A model generated the notes under the pieces. That model was given only the letters and a program-made list of their open reading frames with translations, did not search any database and was not told where the DNA came from. Both the position numbers and the translations under genes were made by a program. From assembly GCA_963978895.1 (NCBI GenBank), contig OZ022246.1, positions 6,152,432-6,216,431 of the forward strand: 64,000 nt of DNA, read 5' to 3'. This DNA is from Erpobdella octoculata (Eukaryota > Annelida > Clitellata > Hirudinida > Erpobdellidae). Numbering within the stretch: position 1 is the first letter of the stretch; every line of letters begins with the position of its first letter. Below are positions 13,701-26,700 of this stretch, piece by piece.

Positions 13701-15460
13701 TTTGCTCTAGGACGCTCCGTTTCGGAGATACAGCGGTTTAAAGTTTTGAAAAATAAAAGTTGTCAAAACTGAAAAATTGTATTGGGTTTCAATAGAACTC
13801 TGCCCGATGATCACGAATCCGAGGTCCTTTTTGCTCTAGGACGCTCCGTTTCGGAGATACAGCGGTTTAAAGTTTTGAAAAATAAAAGTTGTCAAAACTG
13901 AAAAATTGTATTGGGTTTTAATAGAACTCTGCCCGAGGATCACGAATCCGAGGTCCTTTTTGCTCTAGGACGCTCCGTTTCGGAGATACAGCGGTTTGAA
14001 GTTTTGAAAAATAAAAGTTGTCAAAACTGAAAAATTGTATTGGGTTTCAATAGAACTCTGCCCGATGATCACGAATCCGAGGTCCTTTTTGCTCTAGGAC
14101 GCTCCGTTTCGGAGATACAGCGGTTTAAAGTTTTGAAAAATAAAAGTTGTCAAAACTGAAAAATTGTATTGGGTTTTAATAGAACTCTGCCCGAGGATCA
14201 CGAATCCGAGGTCCTTTTTGCTCTAGGACGCTCCGTTTCGGAGATACAGCGGTTTGAAGTTTTGAAAAATAAAAGTTGTCAAAACTGAAAAATTGTATTG
14301 GATTTTAATAGAACTCTGCCCGAGGATCACGAATCCGAGGTCCTTTTTGTTCTAGGACGCTCCGTTTCGGAGATACAGCGGTTTGAAGTTTTGAAAAATA
14401 AAAGTTGTCAAAACTGAAAAATTGTATTGGGTTTCAATAGAACTCTGCCCGAGGATCACGAATCCGAGGTCCTTTTTGCTCTAAGACGCTCCGTTTCGGA
14501 GATACAGCGTTTTAAAGTTTTGAAAAATAAAAGTTGTCAAAACTGAAAAATTGTTTTACATCCTAATAGAACTCGGCCTGAGGATCACGAATCCGAGGTC
14601 CTTTTTGCTCTAGGACGCTCCGTTTCGGAGATACAGCGGTTTGAAGTTTTGAAAAATAAAAGTTGTCAAAACTGAAAAATTTTATTGGGTGCTAATAGAA
14701 CTCGGCCGGAGGATCACGAATCCGAGGTCCTTTTTGCTCTAAGACGCTCCGTTTAGGAAATACAGCGTTTTGAAGTTTTGAAAACTAAAAGTTGTCAAAA
14801 CTGAAAAATTGTATTGGGTTTCAATAGAACTCTGCCCGAGGATCACGAATCCGAGGTCCTTTTTGCTCTAGGACGCTCCGTTTCGGAGATACAGCGGTTT
14901 AAAGTTTTGAAAAATAAAAGTTGTCAAAACTGAAAAATTGTATTGGGTTTCAATAGAACTCTGCCCGAGGATCACGAATCCGAGGTCCTTTTTGCTCTAG
15001 GACGCTCCGTTTCGGAGATACAGCGGTTTAAAGTTTTGAAAAATAAAAGTTGTCAAAACTGAAAAAATGTTTTACATCCTAATAGAACTCGGCCTGAGGA
15101 TCACGAATCCGAGGTCCTTTTTGCTCTAGGACGCTCCGTTTCGGAGATACAGCGGTTTAAAGTTTTGAAAAATAAAAGTTGTCAAAACTGAAAAATTGTA
15201 TTGGGTTTCAATAGAACTCTGCCCGAGGATCACGAATCCGAGGTCCTTTTTGCTCTAGGACGCTCCGTTTCGGAGATACAGCGGTTTAAAGTTTTGAAAA
15301 ATAAAAGTTGTCAAAACTGAAAAATTGTATTGGGTTTTAATAGAACTCTGCCCGAGGATCACGAATCCGAGGTCCTTTTTGCTCTAGGACGCTCCGTTTC
15401 GGAGATACAGCGGTTTGAAGTTTTGAAAAATAAAAGTTGTCAAAACTGAAAAATTGTATT
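4747..15460. repeat. Higher-order repeat blocks of the 129-bp satellite (left part)
   Basis: The rare variant AAATTTTATTGGGTGCTAAT followed by AGAACTCTGCCC (rather than AGAACTCGGCCC) recurs at 4,747, 7,198, 10,810 and 13,132. The spacings are 2,451, 3,612 and 2,322 bp, that is exactly 19, 28 and 18 monomers. The order of the other variants is conserved within the blocks, so these are higher-order units related by gain or loss of whole monomers, as expected from unequal crossing-over. A further 11-monomer unit (1,419 bp) is marked by the variant ATTGGATTTTAATAG at about 14,301 and 15,720. Confidence 0.85.
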
Positions 15461-18400
15461 GGGTTTCAATAGAACTCTGCCCGATGATCACGAATCCGAG
15501 GTCCTTTTTGCTCTAGGACGCTCCGTTTCGGAGATACAGCGGTTTAAAGTTTTGAAAAATAAAAGTTGTCAAAACTGAAAAATTGTATTGGGTTTTAATA
15601 GAACTCTGCCCGAGGATCACGAATCCGAGGTCCTTTTTGCTCTAGGACGCTCCGTTTCGGAGATACAGCGGTTTGAAGTTTTGAAAAATAAAAGTTGTCA
15701 AAACTGAAAAATTGTATTGGATTTTAATAGAACTCTGCCCGAGGATCACGAATCCGAGGTCCTTTTTGTTCTAGGACGCTCCGTTTCGGAGATACAGCGG
15801 TTTGAAGTTTTGAAAAATAAAAGTTGTCAAAACTGAAAAATTGTATTGGGTTTCAATAGAACTCTGCCCGAGGATCACGAATCCGAGGTCCTTTTTGCTC
15901 TAAGACGCTCCGTTTCGGAGATACAGCGTTTTAAAGTTTTGAAAAATAAAAGTTGTCAAAACTGAAAAATTGTTTTACATCCTAATAGAACTCGGCCTGA
16001 GGATCACGAATCCGAGGTCCTTTTTGCTCTAGGACGCTCCGTTTCGGAGATACAGCGGTTTGAAGTTTTGAAAAATAAAAGTTGTCAAAACTGAAAAATT
16101 TTATTGGGTGCTAATAGAACTCGGCCGGAGGATCACGAATCCGAGGTCCTTTTTGCTCTAAGACGCTCCGTTTAGGAAATACAGCGTTTTGAAGTTTTGA
16201 AAACTAAAAGTTGTCAAAACTGAAAAATTGTATTGGGTTTCAATAGAACTCTGCCCGAGGATCACGAATCCGAGGTCCTTTTTGCTCTAGGACGCTCCGT
16301 TTCGGAGATACAGCGGTTTAAAGTTTTGAAAAATAAAAGTTGTCAAAACTGAAAAAATGTTTTACATCCTAATAGAACTCGGCCTGAGGATCACGAATCC
16401 GAGGTCCTTTTTGCTCTAGGACGCTCCGTTTCGGAGATACAGCGGTTTAAAGTTTTGAAAAATAAAAGTTGTCAAAACTGAAAAATTGTATTGGGTTTCA
16501 ATAGAACTCTGCCCGAGGATCACGAATCCGAGGTCCTTTTTGCTCTAGGACGCTCCGTTTCGGAGATACAGCGGTTTAAAGTTTTGAAAAATAAAAGTTG
16601 TCAAAACTGAAAAATTTTATTGGGTGCTAATAGAACTCGGCCCGAGGATCACGAATCCGAGGTCCTTTTTGCTCTAAGACGCTCCGTTTAGGAAATACAG
16701 CGTTTTAAAGTTTTGAAAAATAAAAGTTGTCAAAACTGAAAAATTGTATTGGGTTTCAATATAACTCTGCCCGAGGATCACGAATCCGAGGTCCTTTTTG
16801 CTCTAGGACGCTCCGTTTCGGAGATACAGCGGTTTAAAGTTTTGAAAAATAAAAGTTGTCAAAACTGAAAAATTGTATTGGGTTTCAATAGAACTCTGCC
16901 CGAGGATCACGAATCCGAGGTCCTTTTTGCTCTAGGACGCTCCGTTTCGGAGATACAGCGGTTTAAAGTTTTAAAAAATAAAAGTTGTCAAAACTGAAAA
17001 ATTGTTTTACATCCTAATAGAACTCGGCCCGAGGATCACGAATCCGAGGTCCTTTTTGCTCTAGGACGCTCCGTTTCGGAGATACAGCGGTTTAAAGTTT
17101 TAAAAAATAAAAGTTGTCAAAACTGAAAAAATGTTTTACATCCTAATAGAACTCGGCCTGAGGATCACGAATCCGAGGTCCTTTTTGCTCTAGGACGCTC
17201 CGTTTCGGAGATACAGCGGTTTAAAGTTTTGAAAAATAAAAGTTGTCAAAACTGAAAAATTGTATTGGGTTTCAATAGAACTCTGCCCGAGGATCACGAA
17301 TCCGAGGTCCTTTTTGCTCTAGGACGCTCCGTTTCGGAGATACAGCGGTTTAAAGTTTTGAAAAATAAAAGTTGTCAAAACTGAAAAATTTTATTGGGTG
17401 CTAATAGAACTCGGCCCGAGGATCACGAATCCGAGGTCCTTTTTGCTCTAAGACGCTCCGTTTAGGAAATACAGCGTTTTAAAGTTTTGAAAAATAAAAG
17501 TTGTCAAAACTGAAAAATTGTATTGGGTTTCAATATAACTCTGCCCGAGGATCACGAATCCGAGGTCCTTTTTGCTCTAGGACGCTCCGTTTCGGAGATA
17601 CAGCGGTTTAAAGTTTTGAAAAATAAAAGTTGTCAAAACTGAAAAATTGTATTGGGTTTCAATAGAACTCTGCCCGAGGATCACGAATCCGAGGTCCTTT
17701 TTGCTCTAGGACGCTCCGTTTCGGAGATACAGCGGTTTAAAGTTTTAAAAAATAAAAGTTGTCAAAACTGAAAAATTGTATTGGGTTTCAATAGAACTCT
17801 GCCCGAGGATCACGAATCCGAGGTCCTTTTTGCTCTAGGACGCTCCGTTTCGGAGATACAGCGGTTTAAAGTTTTGAAAAATAAAAGTTGTCAAAACTGA
17901 AAAATTGTATTGGGTTTCAATAGAACTCTGCCCGAGGATCACGAATCCGAGGTCCTTTTTGCTCTAGGACGCTCCGTTTCGGAGATACAGCGGTTTAAAG
18001 TTTTGAAAAATAAAAGTTGTCAAAACTGAAAAATTGTATTGGGTTTCAATAGAACTCTGCCCGATGATCACGAATCCGAGGTCCTTTTTGCTCTAGGACG
18101 CTTCGTTTAGGAGATACAGCGGTTTAAAGTTTTGAAAAATAAAAGTTGTCAAAACTGAAAAATTGTATTGGGTCCTAATAGAACTCGGCCGAGGATCACG
18201 AATCCGAGGTCCTTTTTGCTCTAGGACGCTCCGTTTCGGAGATACAGCGGTTTTAAGTTTTGAAAAATAAAAGTTGTCAAAACTGAAAAATTGTATTGGG
18301 TCCTAATAGAACTCGGCCCGAGGATCACGAATCCGAGGTCCTTTTTGCTCTAGGACGCTCCGTTTCGGAGATACAGCGGTTTAAAGTTTTGAAAAATAAA

Positions 18401-20749
18401 AGTTGTCAAAACTGAAAAATTGTATTGGGTTTCAATAGAACTCTGCCCGATGATCACGAATCCGAGGTCCTTTTTGCTCTAGGACGCTCCGTTTCGGAGA
18501 TGCAGCGGTTTAAAGTTTTGAAAAATAAAAGTTGTCAAAACTGAAAAATTGTATTGGGTTTTAATAGAACTCTGCCCGAGGATCACGAATCCGAGGTCCT
18601 TTTTGCTCTAAGACGCTCCGTTTAGGAAATACAGCGTTTTAAAGTTTTGAAAAATAAAAGTTGTCAAAACTGAAAAATTGTATTGGGTTTCAATATAACT
18701 CTGCCCGAGGATCACGAATCCGAGGTCCTTTTTGCTCTAGGACGCTCCGTTTCGGAGATACAGCGGTTTAAAGTTTTGAAAAATAAAAGTTGTCAAAACT
18801 GAAAAATTGTATTGGGTCCTAATAGAACTCGGCCCGAGGATCACGAATCCGAGGTCCTTTTTGCTCTAGGACGCTCCGTTTCGGAGATACAGCGGTTTAA
18901 AGTTTTGAAAAATAAAAGTTGTCAAAACTGAAAAATTGTATTGGGTTTCAATAGAACTCTGCCCGATGATCACGAATCCGAGGTCCTTTTTGCTCTAGGA
19001 CGCTCCGTTTCGGAGATGCAGCGGTTTAAAGTTTTGAAAAATAAAAGTTGTCAAAACTGAAAAATTGTATTGGGTTTTAATAGAACTCTGCCCGAGGATC
19101 ACGAATCCGAGGTCCTTTTTGCTCTAAGACGCTCCGTTTAGGAAATACAGCGTTTTAAAGTTTTGAAAAATAAAAGTTGTCAAAACTGAAAAATTGTATT
19201 GGGTTTCAATATAACTCTGCCCGAGGATCACGAATCCGAGGTCCTTTTTGCTCTAGGACGCTCCGTTTCGGAGATACAGCGGTTTAAAGTTTTGAAAAAT
19301 AAAAGTTGTCAAAACTGAAAAATTGTATTGGGTTTCAATAGAACTCTGCCCGAGGATCACGAATCCGAGGTCCTTTTTGCTCTAGGACGCTCCGTTTCGG
19401 AGATACAGCGGTTTAAAGTTTTGAAAAATAAAAGTTGTCAAAACTGAAAAATTGTATTGGGTTTCAATAGAACTCTGCCCGAGGATCACGAATCCGAGGT
19501 CCTTTTTGCTCTAGGACGCTCCGTTTCGGAGATACAGCGGTTTAAAGTTTTGAAAAATAAAAGTTGTCAAAACTGAAAAATTGTATTGGGTTTCAATAGA
19601 ACTCTGCCCGATGATCACGAATCCGAGGTCCTTTTTGCTCTAGGACGCTTCGTTTAGGAGATACAGCGGTTTTAAGTTTTGAAAAATAAAAGTTGTCAAA
19701 ACTGAAAAATTGTATTGGGTTTCAATAGAACTCTGCCCGAGGATCACGAATCCGAGGTCCTTTTTGCTCTAGGACGCTCCGTTTCGGAGATACAGCGGTT
19801 TAAAGTTTTGAAAAATAAAAGTTGTCAAAACTGAAAAATTGTATTGGGTTTCAATAGAACTCTGCCCGATGATTACGAATCCGAGGTCCTTTTTGCTCTA
19901 GGACGCTTCGTTTAGGAGATACAGCGGTTTTAAATTTTGAAAAATAAAAGTTGTCAAAACTGAAAAATTGTATTGGGTCCTAATAGAACTCGGCCCGAGG
20001 ATCACGAATCCGAGGTCCTTTTTGCTCTAGGACGCTCCGTTTCGGAGATACAGCGGTTTTAAGTTTTGAAAAATAAAAGTTGTCAAAACTGAAAAATTGT
20101 ATTGGGTCCTAATAGAACTCGGCCCGAGGATCACGAATCCGAGGTCCTTTTTGCTCTAGGACGCTCCGTTTCGGAGATACAGCGGTTTAAAGTTTTGAAA
20201 AATAAAAGTTGTCAAAACTGAAAAATTGTATTGGGTTTCAATAGAACTCTGCCCGATGATCACGAATCCGAGGTCCTTTTTGCTCTAGGACGCTCCGTTT
20301 CGGAGATACAGCGGTTTAAAGTTTTGAAAAATAAAAGTTGTCAAAACTGAAAAATTGTATTGGGTTTCAATAGAACTCTGCCCGAGGATCACGAATCCGA
20401 GGTCCTTTTTGCTCTAGGACGCTCCGTTTCGGAGATACAGCGGTTTAAAGTTTTGAAAAATAAAAGTTGTCAAAACTGAAAAATTTTATTGGGTGCTAAT
20501 AGAACTCGGCCCGAGGATCACGAATCCGAGGTCCTTTTTGCTCTAAGACGCTCCGTTTAGGAAATACAGCGTTTTAAAGTTTTGAAAAATAAAAGTTGTC
20601 AAAACTGAAAAATTGTATTGGGTTTCAATATAACTCTGCCCGAGGATCACGAATCCGAGGTCCTTTTTGCTCTAGGACGCTCCGTTTCGGAGATACAGCG
20701 GTTTAAAGTTTTGAAAAATAAAAGTTGTCAAAACTGAAAAATTTTATTG

Positions 20750-23700
20750 GGTGCTAATAGAAATCGGCCCGAGGATCACGAATCCGAGGTCCTTTTTGCT
20801 CTAGGACGCTCCGTTTCGGAGATACAGCGGTTTAAAGTTTTGAAAAATAAAAGTTGTCAAAACTGAAAAATTGTTCTACATCCTAATAGAACTCGGCCCG
20901 AGGATCACGAATCCGAGGTCCTTTTTGCTCTAGGACACTCCGTTTCGGAGATACAGCGGTTTAAAGTTTTGAAAAATGAAAGTTGTCAGAACTGCTCTTT
21001 TTGATCACGAATCCGAGGTCCTTTTTGCTCTAGGACGCTTCGTTTAGGAGATACAGCGGTTTAAAGTTTTGAAAAATAAAAGTTGTCAAAACTGAAAAAT
21101 TGTATTGGGTCCTTATAGAACTCGGCCCGAGGATCACGAATCCGAGGTCCTTTTTGCTCTAGGACGCTCCGTTTCGGAGATACAACGGTTTAAAGTTTTG
21201 AAAAATAAAAGTTGTCAAAACTGAAAAATTGTATTGGGTTTCAATAGAACTCTGCCCGAGGATCACGAATCCGAGGTCCTTTTTGCTCTAGGACGCTCCG
21301 TTTCGGAGATACAGCGGTTTAAAGTTTTGAAAAATAAAAGTTGTCAAAACTGAAAAAATGTATTGGGTTTCAATAGAACTCTGCCCGAGGATCACGAATC
21401 CGAGGTCCTTTTTGCTCTAGGACGCTCCGTTTCGGAGATACAGCGGTTTAAAGTTTTGAAAAATAAAAGTTGTCAAAACTGAAAAATTGTATTGGGTTTC
21501 AATAGAACTCTGCCCGAGGATCACGAATCCGAGGTCCTTTTTGCTCTAGGATGCTCCGTTTCGGAGATACAGCGGTTTAAAGTTTTGAAAAATAAAAGTT
21601 GTCAAAACTGAAAAATTGTATTGGGTTTCAATAGAACTCTGCCCGAGGATCACGAATCCGAGGTCCTTTTTGCTCTAGGACGCTCCGTTTCGGAGATACA
21701 GCGGTTTAAAGTTTTGAAAAATAAAAGTTGTCAAAACTGAAAAATTGTATTGGGTTTCAATAGAACTCTGCCCGATGATCACGAATCCGAGGTCCTTTTT
21801 GCTCTAGGACGCTTCGTTTAGGAGATACAGCGGTTTAAAGTTTTGATAAATAAAAGTTGTCAAAACTGAAAAATTGTATTGGGTCCTAATAGAACTCGGC
21901 CCGAGGATCACGAATCCGAGGTCCTTTTTGCTCTAGGACGCTCCGTTTAGGAGATACAGCGGTTTAAAGTTTTGAAAAATAAAAGTTGTCAAAACTGAAA
22001 AAATGTTTTACATCCTAATAGAACTCGGCCTGAGGATCACGAATCCGAGGTCCTTTTTGCTCTAGGACGCTCCGTTTCGGAGATACAGCGGTTTAAAGTT
22101 TTGAAAAATAAAAGTTGTCAAAACTGAAAAATTGTATTGGGTTTCAATAGAACTCTGCCTGAGGATCACGAATCCGAGGTCCTTTTTGCTCTAGGACGCT
22201 CCGTTTCGGAGATACAGCGTTTTAAGGTTTTGAAAAATAAAAGTTGTCAAAACTGAAAAATTGTTTTACATCCTAATAGAACTCGGCCTGAGGATCACGA
22301 ATCCGAGGTCCTTTTTGCTCTAGGACGCTTCGTTTAGGAGATACAGCGGTTTAAAGTTTTGAAAAATAAAAGTTGTCAAAACTGAAAAATTTTATTGGGT
22401 GCTAATAGAACTCGGCCCGAGGATCACGAATCCGAGGTCCTTTTTGCTCTAAGACGCTCCGTTTAGGAAATACAGCGTTTTAAAGTTTTGAAAAATAAAA
22501 GTTGTCAAAACTGAAAAATTGTATTGGGTTTCAATAGAACTCTGCCCGATGATCACGAATCCAAGGTCCTTTTTGCTCTAGGATGCTCCGTTTCGGAGAT
22601 ACAGCGGTTTAAAGTTTTGAAAAATAAAAGTTGTCAAAACTGAAAAATTTTATTGGGTGCTAATAGAACTCGGCCCGAGGATCACGAATCCGAGGTCCTT
22701 TTTGCTCTAAGACGCTCCGTTTAGGAAATACAGCGTTTTGAAGTTTTGAAAAATAAAAGTTGTCAAAACTGAAAAATTGTATTGGGTTTCAATAGATCTC
22801 TGCCCGAGGATCACGAATCCGAGGTCCTTTTTGCTCTAGGACGCTCCGTTTCGGAGATACAGCGGTTTAAAGTTTTGAAAAATAAAATTTGTCACAACTG
22901 AAAAATTGTATTGGGTTTCAATAGAACTCTGCCCGAGGATCACGAATCCGAGGTCCTTTTTGCTCTAGGATGCTCCGTTTCGGAGATACAGCGTTTTAAA
23001 GTTTTGAAAAATAAAAGTTGTCAAAACTGAAAAATTGTATTGGGTCCTAATAGAACTCGGCCCGAGGATCACGAATCCGAGGTCCTTTTTGCTCTAGGAC
23101 GCTCCGTTTCGGAGATACAGCGTATTAAAGTTTTGAAAAATAAAAGTTGTCAAAACTGAAAAATTGTATTGGGTCCTAATAGAACTCTGCCCGAGGATCA
23201 CGAATCCGAGGTCCTTTTTGCTCTAGGACGCTCCGTTTCGGAGATACAGCGGTTTAAAGTTTTGAAAAATAAAAGTTGTCAAAACTGAAAAATTGTATTG
23301 GGTTTCAATAGAACTCTGCCCGAGGATCACGAATCCGAGGTCCTTTTTGCTCTAGGACGCTTCGTTTAGGAGATACAGCGGTTTAAAGTTTTGAAAAATA
23401 AAAGTTGTCAAAACTGAAAAATTGTATTGGGTCCTTATAGAACTCGGCCCGAGGATCACGAATCCGAGGTCCTTTATGCTCTAGGACGCTCCGTTTCGGA
23501 GATACAGCGGTTTAAAGTTTTGAAAAATAAAAGTTGTCAAAACTGAAAAATTGTGTTGGGTTTCAATAGAACTCTGCCCGAGGATCACGAATCCGAGGTC
23601 CTTTTTGCTCTAGGACGCTCCGTTTCGGAGATACAGCGGTTTAAAGTTTTGAAAAATAAAAGTTGTCAAAACTGAAAAAATGTTTTACATCCTAATAGAA

Positions 23701-26700
23701 CTCGGCCTGAGGATCACGAATCCGAGGTCCTTTTTGCTCTAGGACGCTCCGTTTCGGAGATACAGCGGTTTAAAGTTTTGAAAAATAAAAGTTGTCAAAA
23801 CTGAAAAATTGTATTGGGTTTCAATAGAACTCTGCCCGAGGATCACGAATCCGAGGTCCTTTTTGCTCTAGGACGCTCCGTTTCGGAGATACAGCGGTTT
23901 AAAGTTTTGAAAAATAAAAGTTGTCAAAACTGAAAAATTTTATTGGGTGCTAATAGAACTCGGCCCGAGGATCACGAATCCGAGGTCCTTTTTGCTCTAA
24001 GACGCTCCGTTTAGGAAATACAGCGTTTTAAAGTTTTGAAAAATAAAAGTTGTCAAAACTGAAAAATTGTATTGGGTTTCAATAGAACTCTGCCCGAGGA
24101 TCACGAATCCGAGGTCCTTTTTGCTCTAGGACGCTCCGTTTCGGAGATACAGCGGTTTAAAGTTTTGAAAAATAAAAGTTGTCAAAACTGAAAAATTGTG
24201 TTGGGTTTCAATAGAACTCTGCCCGAGGATCACGAATCCGAGGTCCTTTTTGCTCTAGGACGCTCCGTTTCGGAGATACAGCGGTTTAAAGTTTTGAAAA
24301 ATAAAAGTTGTCAAAACTGAAAAAATGTTTTACATCCTAATAGAACTCGGCCTGAGGATCACGAATCCGAGGTCCTTTTTGCTCTAGGACGCTTCGTTTA
24401 GGAGATACAGCGGTTTAAAGTTTTGAAAAATAAAAGTTGTCAAAACTGAAAAATTTTATTGGGTGCTAATAGAACTCGGCCCGAGGATCACGAATCCGAG
24501 GTCCTTTTTGCTCTAAGACGCTCCGTTTAGGAAATACAGCGTTTTAAAGTTTTGAAAAATAAAAGTTGTCAAAACTGAAAAATTGTATTGGGTTTCAATA
24601 GAACTCTGCCCGATGATCACGAATCCAAGGTCCTTTTTGCTCTAGGATGCTCCGTTTCGGAGATACAGCGGTTTAAAGTTTTGAAAAATAAAAGTTGTCA
24701 AAACTGAAAAATTTTATTGGGTGCTAATAGAACTCGGCCCGAGGATCACGAATCCGAGGTCCTTTTTGCTCTAAGACGCTCCGTTTAGGAAATACAGCGT
24801 TTTGAAGTTTTGAAAAATAAAAGTTGTCAAAACTGAAAAATTGTATTGGGTTTCAATAGATCTCTGCCCGAGGATCACGAATCCGAGGTCCTTTTTGCTC
24901 TAGGACGCTCCGTTTCGGAGATACAGCGGTTTAAAGTTTTGAAAAATAAAATTTGTCACAACTGAAAAATTGTATTGGGTTTCAATAGAACTCTGCCCGA
25001 GGATCACGAATCCGAGGTCCTTTTTGCTCTAGGATGCTCCGTTTCGGAGATACAGCGTTTTAAAGTTTTGAAAAATAAAAGTTGTCAAAACTGAAAAATT
25101 GTATTGGGTCCTAATAGAACTCGGCCCGAGGATCACGAATCCGAGGTCCTTTTTGCTCTAGGACGCTCCGTTTCGGAGATACAGCGTATTAAAGTTTTGA
25201 AAAATAAAAGTTGTCAAAACTGAAAAATTGTATTGGGTCCTAATAGAACTCTGCCCGAGGATCACGAATCCGAGGTCCTTTTTGCTCTAGGACGCTCCGT
25301 TTCGGAGATACAGCGGTTTAAAGTTTTGAAAAATAAAAGTTGTCAAAACTGAAAAATTGTATTGGGTTTCAATAGAACTCTGCCCGAGGATCACGAATCC
25401 GAGGTCCTTTTTGCTCTAGGACGCTTCGTTTAGGAGATACAGCGGTTTAAAGTTTTGAAAAATAAAAGTTGTCAAAACTGAAAAATTGTATTGGGTCCTT
25501 ATAGAACTCGGCCCGAGGATCACGAATCCGAGGTCCTTTTTGCTCTAGGACGCTCCGTTTCGGAGATACAGCGGTTTAAAGTTTTGAAAAATAAAAGTTG
25601 TCAAAACTGAAAAATTGTATTGGGTTTCAATAGAACTCTGCCCGAGGATCACGAATCCGAGGTCCTTTTTGCTCTAGGACGCTCCGTTTCGGAGATACAG
25701 CGGTTTAAAGTTTTGAAAAATAAAAGTTGTCAAAACTGAAAAAATGTTTTACATCCTAATAGAACTCGGCCTGAGGATCACGAATCCGAGGTCCTTTTTG
25801 CTCTAGGACGCTCCGTTTCGGAGATACAGCGGTTTAAAGTTTTGAAAAATAAAAGTTGTCAAAACTGAAAAATTGTATTGGGTTTCAATAGAACTCTGCC
25901 CGAGGATCACGAATCCGAGGTCCTTTTTGCTCTAGGACGCTCCGTTTCGGAGATACAGCGGTTTAAAGTTTTGAAAAATAAAAGTTGTCAAAACTGAAAA
26001 ATTTTATTGGGTGCTAATAGAACTCGGCCCGAGGATCACGAATCCGAGGTCCTTTTTGCTCTAAGACGCTCCGTTTAGGAAATACAGCGTTTTAAAGTTT
26101 TGAAAAATAAAAGTTGTCAAAACTGAAAAATTGTATTGGGTTTCAATAGAACTCTGCCCGAGGATCACGAATCCGAGGTCCTTTTTGCTCTAGGACGCTC
26201 CGTTTCGGAGATACAGCGGTTTAAAGTTTTGAAAAATAAAAGTTGTCAAAACTGAAAAATTGTATTGGGTTTCAATAGAACTCTGCCCGAGGATCACGAA
26301 TCCGAGGTCCTTTTTGCTCTAGGACGCTCCGTTTCGGAGATACAGCGGTTTAAAGTCTTGAAAAATAAAAGTTGTCAAAACTGAAAAATTTTATTGGGTG
26401 CTAATAGAACTCGGCCCGAGGATCACGAATCCGAGGTCCTTTTTGCTCTAGGACGCTCCGTTTCGGAGATACAGCGGTTTAAAGTTTTGAAAAATAAAAG
26501 TTGTCAAAACTGAAAAATTGTTCTACATCCTAATAGAACTCGGCCCGAGGATCACGAATCCGAGGTCCTTTTTGCTCTAGGACACTCCGTTTCGGAGATA
26601 CAGCGGTTTAAAGTTTTGAAAAATAAAAGTTGTCAGAACTGCTCTTTTTGCTCTAGGACGCTCCGTTTCGGAGATACAGCGGTTTAAAGTTTTGAAAAAT